Of a DNA stretch of 64,000 nt, positions 48,981 to 56,257 are shown piece after piece; the stretch's first letter is position 1; each line of letters begins with the position of its first letter. Source of the DNA: CALMEC01 sp964434425 (lineage in GTDB: Bacteria > Actinomycetota > Thermoleophilia > Miltoncostaeales > Miltoncostaeaceae); assembly GCA_964434425.1 (NCBI GenBank), contig CAYSVH010000007.1:62001-126000 (forward strand), written 5' to 3'. The position numbers and the translations under genes were made by a program. The notes below the pieces were generated by a model. That model was given only the letters and a program-made list of their open reading frames with translations, had not been told where the DNA came from and made no database searches.

Positions 48981-51152
48981 GTGGCGGAACCCGTCGACGC
49001 GTCCGACCTCCGTCGCCGTATCGCCCGTGCGCGCCGGGGGCGTGAGCGGGCCGGGGCGTCACCGGTCGAGGCCCGCGCCGCCGTCTGGACCGACGTACTC
49101 GCCGGTCGCTTCGGTCCCGTGCCCTCCGGGCGGGGGTGGTTCCACGAGGCCGTCTCGATTCCCGACAAGGACGCCGTGTTCGCCCGCGCGCGTTCGGGCA
49201 CAGGCATCACCGCCGCGGATCTGGCCGATGCGACCCGTGTCTACACGCCCACGCCGGTCGTGCGGTTCCTCCTTCAGAACACGCTCGGTTCGCTCTGGTG
49301 CGCCATGCATCCTCGGACACGGCTCCGCGAGGGCTGGTCGTTTCTTGTCACTCAGACGGTCAGCGCTCCGCGGACGCCCGTATCGGCGCGTGATCTGCGC
49401 GTCGTCGACCCCTGTTGCGGCGCCGGTGCATTCCTCGTCGAGGCGGCCCCGTTCCTCGCCGACCTGATCCAGGAGGAGGAGGGGACCACCGGCGACCCCG
49501 GGCGTCGCCGGGACGCCCTCGCGCACGCCGTGGCGCACGGGATCCACGGTACGGACATCGATTCCGAGGCCGTCGCCATCGCGGAAGAGACACTGACCGC
49601 GCTGGTGGGCAGGGCGGTCCCGGTGAACCTGCGTGTCCTTCCGGCTCCCGAGGGGATGCTGGCTCCGGACGCGTTCGGGGCCGAACGCTTCGACGTCGTC
49701 GTGACGAACCCCCCGTATGTCGGTGCACGCCAGATGGACCGCGCGCTCGCCCGCCGGCTCGACGCCGTCGAGGGCACACGGGTGCTCGATCTCGCGGTGG
49801 CCGTGCAGCGCCGCGCGTGGGGCCTGGTGGCCGACGGCGGGAGGTGCGGCACCATCACCCCGGCCGGATGGCTGAACGACCGGTCCGCGACCCGGCTCCG
49901 GCGGAGGATCCTGGATGAGGGCTCTCCCCGGATCGTGGCGCGGCTGGGCCAGGGCGTCTTCGATCAGGCTCCACTGGTGTTCTGCTCGCTGAACGTCCTG
50001 GAGCGCGGAGGCGGTGGGCCCGGGTGGCGGCTGCTCACGGCCACGGGTGCGGATGAACCGGCGCTCATCACCGCCGTGCATGAGGCGACGGATGTGCCGG
50101 CGGAGGCACTGGCGGCACTGGCGGTGCCGCCGTTCGCCCCACGCGTACCGGCCCGGCTTCTGGGGCGCCTCGGCACGGGGCCCACGGTGGGGGACTTCTT
50201 CACCACGTTCGACGGAGCGTGGACGGGGAGCCACCGGCGTGACGTGCGCGCGTGGTGGGAGGTTGTCGACCACCCGGAGTGGGTGCCCGTGTCCGGCGGT
50301 CAGGGACGCGAGGGATGGGCCGTGGGCACGGCGTTTCGCATGCGTGCCGAGCACGTGGCGGGCCAACCGGATCGCACCGGCCTCGTGGAGTACCCGCGCG
50401 TCGCCGGCGGGTGGCTGTGTGCCCGTGAGGCCGAGCCGGGTACCGCGGCGCGGGCGGGGGTGGTCACGTTCGCGCCACGGTGCGATGAGGCTCGGCGCCG
50501 GCGCGACGAACTGCTCGCGGTGTTCAACACGCGCATCGGAACGGCATGGCTTCGCACACTCGTCAGCGGGTTGAACTTCAATCCCGGCTACGCGGCACGT
50601 GTGCCGCTCGCACCTGTGCCACCCGATGAGGGGTTGCAGGATGCCGTCCGCGATATCGTCGCGCTTCGTCGCCGGCTGGCGCGTCGCGATCCCACGTCGG
50701 AGGGCTTCACGGGTGTCCCCTGGTCATGGGAGTCCGACGATCTGGCCGCGCGCATCGATCGGGCCCTGGAGCGTGCGGACCGTCTCACCGCCGCCCACCT
50801 GGGGATCGGTGACGAGGAGTGGGGGAGCATGGACCCTCTCCGGCCGGCTCGGCGCTCCTGGACCGCACGTGAGGATGCGTGGATGGTGGCGGCGCTCCGC
50901 TGCGTCGGTGTGCGCTGGCCCGCCGATTCGGACGGACCCTCCTGGAGGGTCGAGCCGACTCCGCTCGCCGATGTCGGTGATGCCGCCGCGGCTCTGGCGC
51001 ACGCGGCGGGTGCCGGTCCTGCCGACTGCGACGCCGGACGGGAGTGGATCGTGCGTCGGCTGGGGCGGTATCTGGAGACCCGCTACCGGAGGACGGCCCC
51101 CGTCACCGTGACGGCCGGCGTCCTCGGACCGCGCGACGGGGCCACCTCGTAA
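48981..51152 (+). CDS. Orphan DNA adenine methyltransferase, PglX / type IIG-like
   Basis: 723 aa. An N-terminal helical part includes YTPTPVVRFLLQNTLGS (about 88-104), typical just before the methylase core of PglX and type IIG enzymes. SAM motif VVDPCCGAGAFLVEA (141-155) and catalytic VVTNPPYVGAR (NPPY 243-246) define an N6-adenine class I methylase. The C-terminal half looks like a target-recognition domain (FTTFDGAWTG, FRMRAEHV, LVSGLNFNPGYAARVPL). No PD-ExK nuclease motif is visible, and no restriction or BREX/Pgl partner genes are adjacent. It starts with GTG 12 nt after gcvH, so it may be read from the glycine-cleavage operon. Base use is like its neighbours. Confidence 0.8.
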   Translation: MAEPVDASDLRRRIARARRGRERAGASPVEARAAVWTDVLAGRFGPVPSGRGWFHEAVSIPDKDAVFARARSGTGITAADLADATRVYTPTPVVRFLLQNTLGSLWCAMHPRTRLREGWSFLVTQTVSAPRTPVSARDLRVVDPCCGAGAFLVEAAPFLADLIQEEEGTTGDPGRRRDALAHAVAHGIHGTDIDSEAVAIAEETLTALVGRAVPVNLRVLPAPEGMLAPDAFGAERFDVVVTNPPYVGARQMDRALARRLDAVEGTRVLDLAVAVQRRAWGLVADGGRCGTITPAGWLNDRSATRLRRRILDEGSPRIVARLGQGVFDQAPLVFCSLNVLERGGGGPGWRLLTATGADEPALITAVHEATDVPAEALAALAVPPFAPRVPARLLGRLGTGPTVGDFFTTFDGAWTGSHRRDVRAWWEVVDHPEWVPVSGGQGREGWAVGTAFRMRAEHVAGQPDRTGLVEYPRVAGGWLCAREAEPGTAARAGVVTFAPRCDEARRRRDELLAVFNTRIGTAWLRTLVSGLNFNPGYAARVPLAPVPPDEGLQDAVRDIVALRRRLARRDPTSEGFTGVPWSWESDDLAARIDRALERADRLTAAHLGIGDEEWGSMDPLRPARRSWTAREDAWMVAALRCVGVRWPADSDGPSWRVEPTPLADVGDAAAALAHAAGAGPADCDAGREWIVRRLGRYLETRYRRTAPVTVTAGVLGPRDGATS

Positions 51153-51213
51153 CGGCGATCCGCTGCGAAGGCGCGGATCCGGCCGTTGTCCTCACCCTCC
51201 GTCCGGCGGCTGG

Positions 51214-52425
51214 TCAGCGACCGGCGACCGGCTCGCGCGGAGGCGCCTGAGGCGTCGCCTGCGCGTCTTGGGGTGACTCACCGCGCTCGGGGCGATACAG
51301 GCGGCGGGCGAACGCCTCGAGGCGAGGACTGCCCGGCCGGTGGACGCCCCGGTAGCCGTCGCCGCGGATGCGGCGCACCACCCGGGGCCACAGGAACGTG
51401 GATCTGGCGACGCGTCCCGCGAGCCGTGGGGCCCCGTCGAACAGCAGCTTGCCGGCCCACGAGACGCTCCGGTGACGCGACAGCGCCCCGTCGATCGCGC
51501 GCTTGTACGGCAGAAGGGTGGACGCGCGTCCGTCGAGGAAGTCGCCGACGGCCTCGCATGCCAGGCGCGACGACAGGAACGCCTCGTACATGCCGTCGCC
51601 GGACATCGGGTCGATGAGCCCGGCCGCATCGCCCACGACGAGGGCACGGGCGGAGGCGACGGGCGAGCGGGGATCGCGGAGGGGGAGGCGGTAACCGCGG
51701 GCGTGGGTCACGCGATCGGCAGGGATGCCGTACTGGGCGCACAGGCGGGCCAGATGGGCCTTCAGGTTGCCGCCCTCGCGACCCCAGCCGCCGACCCCGA
51801 CGTTGGCGTGGTCGCCCTTCGGGAAGATCCACGCGTACCCGCCGGGGACCGTCGCGAACTCGAGGAGGAGCCGCCCGCGCCAGTATGAGTGATCGAGGAC
51901 GTCCCAGCCGACGTTGCCCTCGTAGGCGACGCCGTACGTGACGTCGCCGCCCAGACCGAGCTGCTTGGCGCTGACGCCGTTGCACCCGTCGGCACCGATG
52001 ACGAGGGACGCGGTGATCCGATCGGTGCCCGTGGAGACGGTGACACCGCGAGGGCCCGTCTCGATGGTCCGCACGCGCACGCCGTCGCGGAAGTCGGCGC
52101 CCGCCTCCGCTGCGCTCTCGGCCAGGAATGCGTCCAGACGACGTCGCTGCGTCATGTGGACCACGGGCGCGTCGGCCGTCCGGACGAAGCGGTCGTCGTA
52201 TCCGAAGCCCAGTTCGGCCACCGTGATGTGGTCCTCGACCACCGGGGTGACGTCGACGGGCAGATGGTGCAGCCCGCGCACCGTGATGCCGCCGCCGCAG
52301 GGCTTGTCGCGGGGGAACGTCGCCCGGTCGAGGAGTCCGACCCGCGCGCCCCGGCGTGCGAGGCGATAGGCGGCGGTGGATCCGGCGGGACCCGCGCCGA
52401 TCACGATCACGTCGAAGTCAGGCAT
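51214..52425 (-). CDS. Geranylgeranyl-reductase-family flavoprotein
   Basis: 403 aa FAD-dependent oxidoreductase. N-terminal dinucleotide fold VIVIGAGPAGSTAAYRLARRG, DKPCGGGITVRGL, VIGADGCNGVSAKQLGL, and FAD motif LVVGDAAGLIDPMSGDGMYEAF. Members saturate isoprenoid chains (menaquinone, lipids) in actinobacteria and archaea; the exact substrate is unknown. The ATG at 52425 fits a TAAGAT box 10 nt upstream; a second in-frame ATG at 52437 overlaps that box. The C-terminal 35 residues are Pro/Arg/Gln-rich. Confidence 0.85.
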   Translation of the reverse strand: MPDFDVIVIGAGPAGSTAAYRLARRGARVGLLDRATFPRDKPCGGGITVRGLHHLPVDVTPVVEDHITVAELGFGYDDRFVRTADAPVVHMTQRRRLDAFLAESAAEAGADFRDGVRVRTIETGPRGVTVSTGTDRITASLVIGADGCNGVSAKQLGLGGDVTYGVAYEGNVGWDVLDHSYWRGRLLLEFATVPGGYAWIFPKGDHANVGVGGWGREGGNLKAHLARLCAQYGIPADRVTHARGYRLPLRDPRSPVASARALVVGDAAGLIDPMSGDGMYEAFLSSRLACEAVGDFLDGRASTLLPYKRAIDGALSRHRSVSWAGKLLFDGAPRLAGRVARSTFLWPRVVRRIRGDGYRGVHRPGSPRLEAFARRLYRPERGESPQDAQATPQAPPREPVAGR

Positions 52426-52507
52426 GCAATGGTCCATCTTACGGAACCGTCCGGAGTCGACGCCGCTCAGGGGAGGCGCCGGGTCGGCCGGAACTCCGCA
52501 ACCACCG

Positions 52508-52704
52508 GATGGCCGATTCCCCGGAATCGCGGCGTGGCGCGTGTCCTCAGCGACGCGGATGCGCTCCCGACCCACCCGCCCACCCCTGGCCGGCCACCGG
52601 ACACCTCGGAAAGACAGCACCCTGCCTCCGGTGCCCGGCGACGCCCCGCATCCACCGGGGACGCATGCCACATCCACGATTCCGGGTCATCAACCATCTA
52701 GGCT
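52508..52704 (+). repeat. Dispersed intergenic element, copy B (upstream of nth)
   Basis: About 190 bp related to copy A (8376-8570) and copy C (61472-61636). Shared blocks include CGCGGCGTGG, GACGCGGATGCGC, CACCCGCCCACCCCTGGCC, GCCCGGCGACGCCCC and CCACATCCACGATTCC. It starts GATGGCCGA and ends TCAACCATCTAGGCT. The final TAGGCT is a likely -10 box located 7 nt before the nth start, so the element appears to carry the nth promoter. Confidence 0.75.
52699..52704 (+). promoter_or_regulatory. -10 box (TAGGCT) of nth, at the end of the repeat
   Basis: TAGGCT followed by 7 nt and the ATG at 52712. The same TAGGCT ends repeat copy C before tRNA-Leu. Confidence 0.5.
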
Positions 52705-52711
52705 CCGAGCG

Positions 52712-53383
52712 ATGGGCAAGCCACGCACACCGAAGGGGCGGGGGCGTGTCGTGGCCGAGCGGCTCGCCGAGGAATACCCCGAGATCGTCATCCCGCTGGA
52801 TCACAGCAGTCCGTTCCAGCTTCTGGCCGCGGTGATCCTGTCGGCGCAGTGCACCGACGCCCGCGTGAACATGGTGACCCCGGCGCTCTTCGCGCGGTTC
52901 CCCGATGCGCCGGCCATGGCGGCCGCGGATCCCTGGGAGGTGGAGGAACTCATCCATTCCACCGGCTTCTTCCGGGCCAAGACCCGCTCGCTCATCGGGA
53001 TGGCCCAGGCCGTGGTCGACCGTCACGACGGCGAGCTGCCCCCGACCATGAAGGATCTCGTGAGGCTCCCCGGGGTGGGGAGGAAGACGGCGAACGTGAT
53101 CCTGGGTCACTGGTTCGGCGTGCCCGGCGTCGTCGTCGACACCCACGTGCTGCGTCTGTCGCGGCTGTTGGGGCTCACGACCGAGACCGATCCCGTGAAG
53201 GTCGAACGCGATCTGATGGCGATCTGGCCCCGACGGTACTGGTCGGACACCACGATGCGGATGATCTACCACGGCCGCGCGGTGTGCGTCGCCCGCCGTC
53301 CCCGGTGCGATGTCTGCGTGCTCGCCGACATCTGTCCCTCGGCGGTGGTCGCACCCCCCGCGCGTACCCGAAACCGGGCATGA
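52712..53383 (+). CDS. nth: Endonuclease III (DNA glycosylase/AP lyase)
   Basis: 223 aa base-excision repair enzyme for oxidised pyrimidines. Helix-hairpin-helix LPGVGRKTANVILG with the catalytic Lys, the catalytic Asp in VVVDTHVLRLSRLL, and the C-terminal 4Fe-4S cluster motif C-x6-C-x2-C-x5-C (CVARRPRCDVCVLADIC). N-terminal LLAAVILSAQCTDARVN is typical. The start at 52712 follows the repeat-borne -10 box by 7 nt. Confidence 0.95.
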   Translation: MGKPRTPKGRGRVVAERLAEEYPEIVIPLDHSSPFQLLAAVILSAQCTDARVNMVTPALFARFPDAPAMAAADPWEVEELIHSTGFFRAKTRSLIGMAQAVVDRHDGELPPTMKDLVRLPGVGRKTANVILGHWFGVPGVVVDTHVLRLSRLLGLTTETDPVKVERDLMAIWPRRYWSDTTMRMIYHGRAVCVARRPRCDVCVLADICPSAVVAPPARTRNRA

Positions 53384-53390
53384 TGGAGCG

Positions 53391-53870
53391 GTGGATGACA
53401 TCTGGACACTCGTACGTTTCCTTCACCTGCTCGGTGTCGCGGTCTGGCTCGGGGGGATGATCTTCGTCGGTGCGATCGCCGTGCCGATCGCGCGCGCCAC
53501 GGAGGGACCCCATGGCGGTCGGGCACTCATCACCCGTATCACCCAGCGGTTCGGGGCGCTCGGTGCGATGGCGTGGGCGACGATCCTCGTGACGGGCGGA
53601 CTGCTCTTGCAGCACCGCAACGTCGACATGGACGTCCTGACCTCGTCCGACTACGGCCGGAAGCTGCTCATCAAGATCGTCCTGCTCTTCCTGGTCGGCT
53701 TCGCGGTGGTGGTGCACGCGATGTGGCAGGGCCCGAAGGTGCGGGAGCTCGAGGAGGCCGGTGACGCGGAGGGCACCAAGCGCATGAAGATGATCGGCGG
53801 GATGCTCGACGCCTTCGCGCTTCTCGGAACGCTCGCGGCGCTGTGGCTGGCGACCTCGCTCATCGGGTGA
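53391..53870 (+). CDS. CopD-like four-span membrane protein
   Basis: 159 aa with four hydrophobic segments (about 8-29, 47-67, 86-106, 136-155). The N-terminal RFLHLLGVAVWLGGMIFVGAIAVP has the His/Trp/Gly pattern of CopD/DUF4149-type proteins, which may bind haem or copper; the conserved His is in the first span. The GTG start lies 7 nt after nth, with ATGGAG upstream, so co-transcription is likely. Function is inferred from the fold only. Confidence 0.75.
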   Translation: MDDIWTLVRFLHLLGVAVWLGGMIFVGAIAVPIARATEGPHGGRALITRITQRFGALGAMAWATILVTGGLLLQHRNVDMDVLTSSDYGRKLLIKIVLLFLVGFAVVVHAMWQGPKVRELEEAGDAEGTKRMKMIGGMLDAFALLGTLAALWLATSLIG

Positions 53871-53922
53871 CCACCGGGCCGCCATCCGGCGCGGGTCATC
53901 CACATCGCAATGAGGTTCCGTC

Positions 53923-55689
53923 GTGCCGCTGATCGACGACGCGAGCGTCGAGGCGGTGCGTCAGGCGGCCGATCTGGTCGAGCTCCTGCGGGGGCGCGTA
54001 CAGCTCGTTCGGCGCAGCGGCCGCTGGTGGGGGCGCTGCCCGTTCCATGACGAGCGCAGTCCGTCGTTCACGATCCTTCCGGACCACCGGAACTACTACT
54101 GCTTCGGCTGCGGCGCCAAGGGCGACGCCATCACCTGGATGCGTGAGCGGGAGGGGGCGGCGTCGTTCAACGAGGCCGTGGAGGCCCTGGCCGAGCGCTT
54201 CGGGATCGAGCTCAAATACGCCGAGTCGTCACCGCAGGAGGAGGCGGCGCGCGCCGCGAACCGGAGACGGCTCGAGGTCCTGCAGCGCGCCCGCGACTTC
54301 TACGCCGCGTACCTGTGGAAGTCGGACGAGGCGGAGCACGCCCGCGCCTACCTGGCCGAGCGCGGCTTCGACGAGGAGCTCCTTCGCAGCTATCAGGTGG
54401 GATACGCCCCCGGCCGCGGCGACGTTCTCGCCGCCCGGGCGCTGACGCAGGGGTATGACCGCCGTCAGCTGGTGGAGGCCGGCCTCGCGCGCGACCGCGG
54501 CGGAGCCCCCCAGGACTTCTTCACCTCACGCATCACGTTCCCCATCGCCAACGGACGTGGTCAGGTGCTGGGCTTCGGCGCCCGCACGCTCGACCCGAAC
54601 GAGCGCGCCAAGTACGTGAACAGCCCCGAGGGGCGGAACTTCCGCAAGCGAACGCTGCTGTTCGCCCTCGACATCGCACGGGTGGAGGCGGCGAAGAGGG
54701 GATGGGTGATGGTGGTCGAGGGCTACACCGACGTGCTGGCCCTGGCCAAGGCCGGATTCCCGAACGCCGTCGCCTGCATGGGCACGTCGCTCACGAACGA
54801 GCAGATCCGGTTGCTGGCGCGGACCGCGGACGAGATCCGCCTCTGCTTCGACGGTGACCGGGCCGGTCAGGACGCGGCCTGGCGGAGCGTGGAGGCACTG
54901 GGCGACGTCGAAGTGAGGCTCACCGCCGTGCCGTTTCCGGCCGGTGCCGACCCCGGTGATCTGGCCGCCACCGACGCGGGCGTCGCACGGCTGGCGCAGC
55001 TGGTCGAGTCGCCTCAGCCGATGCTCTCGTATCTGGTCCGTGCACGCACCGACCGGGCCGGTGCCTCGGCGGCCGAGCGTTCGGAGGCCTTCGGGGACAT
55101 CGCCCGGCTGCTGGCCCGGTTCCCGGAGGGGATAGAGAGGGACGAGGCCCTCCGGATCACGGCCAGTCGACTTGAGATCTCGGCGTCCAACACGCAGACG
55201 ATGCTGGAGCGCCTGGCGCGGGAGGCGGAGCGGCTGGCCACCACGTCACGCGACCGGGGTCAGGACGCGGACGTGCCGACATCCACTCCTGCGCTCCTGG
55301 AGCGCCTGGGGGCGGACGAGGTACGTGAGCGGCGATGGCTCGCCATCGCCGTCGCCCTCGGGCTCGACGTCGCCGGGCCCTTCTGCGAGGAACTCGCCGT
55401 CGAGGCGTTCGACCGCCCCGAACACCGCACCGCCTTCACCGAGTTGAAGGCCGGTCATCCGATCGACCAGTGGCCCCGGGAACTGGACGCCCTGGCGGTC
55501 ACTCTGCGCGTCGATCTCGCGGGACCCCCGACCGAGCGCGAGCTTCGTGAGGCGACCTACCGTCTGCAGGAGAGGGTGCTGGAACGCCGGGCGGCCGTCG
55601 CCCGCGAGAAGGGTGACGACGCGGCGTTCCTCAGCTTCCAGCGTCTCCTGTCACGCCTGCGCGACGCGATCCGCGACGTGGAGGCGTGA
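53923..55689 (+). CDS. dnaG: DNA primase
   Basis: 588 aa. N-terminal zinc-binding domain with C39, H42, C60, C63 (CPFHDERSPSF, YYCFGCGAKGDA), the RNA polymerase domain with FGARTLDPNERAKYVNSPEG, and TOPRIM motifs VVEGYTDVLAL and LCFDGDRAGQDAAW. The C-terminal helicase-binding domain (about 430-588) is variable as usual. It makes RNA primers for replication. The GTG start is preceded by AATGAGG about 9 nt upstream. No rpoD lies next to it, unlike many bacteria. Confidence 0.96.
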   Translation: MPLIDDASVEAVRQAADLVELLRGRVQLVRRSGRWWGRCPFHDERSPSFTILPDHRNYYCFGCGAKGDAITWMREREGAASFNEAVEALAERFGIELKYAESSPQEEAARAANRRRLEVLQRARDFYAAYLWKSDEAEHARAYLAERGFDEELLRSYQVGYAPGRGDVLAARALTQGYDRRQLVEAGLARDRGGAPQDFFTSRITFPIANGRGQVLGFGARTLDPNERAKYVNSPEGRNFRKRTLLFALDIARVEAAKRGWVMVVEGYTDVLALAKAGFPNAVACMGTSLTNEQIRLLARTADEIRLCFDGDRAGQDAAWRSVEALGDVEVRLTAVPFPAGADPGDLAATDAGVARLAQLVESPQPMLSYLVRARTDRAGASAAERSEAFGDIARLLARFPEGIERDEALRITASRLEISASNTQTMLERLAREAERLATTSRDRGQDADVPTSTPALLERLGADEVRERRWLAIAVALGLDVAGPFCEELAVEAFDRPEHRTAFTELKAGHPIDQWPRELDALAVTLRVDLAGPPTERELREATYRLQERVLERRAAVAREKGDDAAFLSFQRLLSRLRDAIRDVEA

Positions 55690-55701
55690 ACCGCACCCGC
55701 C

Positions 55702-55836
55702 TCAGGCGGCGGGCGGGGTGTCGTCGTCCTCCGGCGGAAGCTCCGTGAACTGGAACTCATCGCCCTGGCGGCGCTTCTTCATGACCCAGTAGATGGCACC
55801 GGTGATACCCAGTGCTGCGAGCAGCTTCTTGAACAT
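55702..55836 (-). CDS. Small DLW-39-like membrane-anchored protein (44 aa)
   Basis: A short conserved-looking gene convergent with dnaG. The product starts MFKKLLAALGITGAIYWVM, a single hydrophobic segment after two lysines, followed by KKRRQGDEFQFTELPP and an acidic tail. Size and layout match the tiny actinobacterial DLW-39 family, although the DLW signature itself is absent. A Shine-Dalgarno GGAGG is 4 nt before the ATG, and TATGAT at 55868-55863 (minus strand) is a good -10, giving a leader of about 20 nt. The function of such proteins is unknown. Confidence 0.7.
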   Translation of the reverse strand: MFKKLLAALGITGAIYWVMKKRRQGDEFQFTELPPEDDDTPPAA

Positions 55837-56221
55837 GCGTCCTCCGGAGTGGTACTCCGCGGATCATAGACGGATGCCGCGTGTGACCTCGCCGAGGTGC
55901 GGTGCCGGCCGGACCGGGGCGGGGACGAAACGCGGCTGCCACGTGAGCGGTCCGGTGGGTGAGGGAACGGGTGTCAGGTCCCCCGATCGGCGCCCCGCAC
56001 CTGGTGTTCGGCGTCGGGACCGAACGCGGAGCCGTCGGCCTCGCCGCTGGGTGTCCTCCGGCGAACGTGAGGTGGAGCCCGGCGCCGGCGCCCTCAGACG
56101 ATCCCGGTGGACGTAGTCCTCTCCTGCCCAGGCGCGGGTTCTCGCGGGTACGCGCGAAACCCTCGTGCGGGAGGGCGCGCTCCGTGCGACCCGCGACCTG
56201 CCGTCGGTCGCGTCCTACTTA
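55837..56221. other. Intergenic region between the small protein and the large secreted protein
   Basis: About 385 nt containing the minus-strand -10 for the small gene, a GGAGT-GGT-ACTCC dyad (55846-55858) in its leader, and no credible coding frame. The promoter of the next gene begins at 56222. No terminator or repeat copy was found. Confidence 0.45.
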
Positions 56222-56250
56222 TTGTCATACCGACTGACGGGGCATATGCT
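56222..56250 (+). promoter_or_regulatory. Promoter of the large secreted protein gene
   Basis: TTGTCA (56222-56227), 17 nt, TATGCT (56245-56250), then 7 nt to the ATG at 56258. This clear leaderless promoter decides between two in-frame ATGs (56246 lies inside the -10). Confidence 0.8.
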
Positions 56251-56257
56251 CGCGCGC

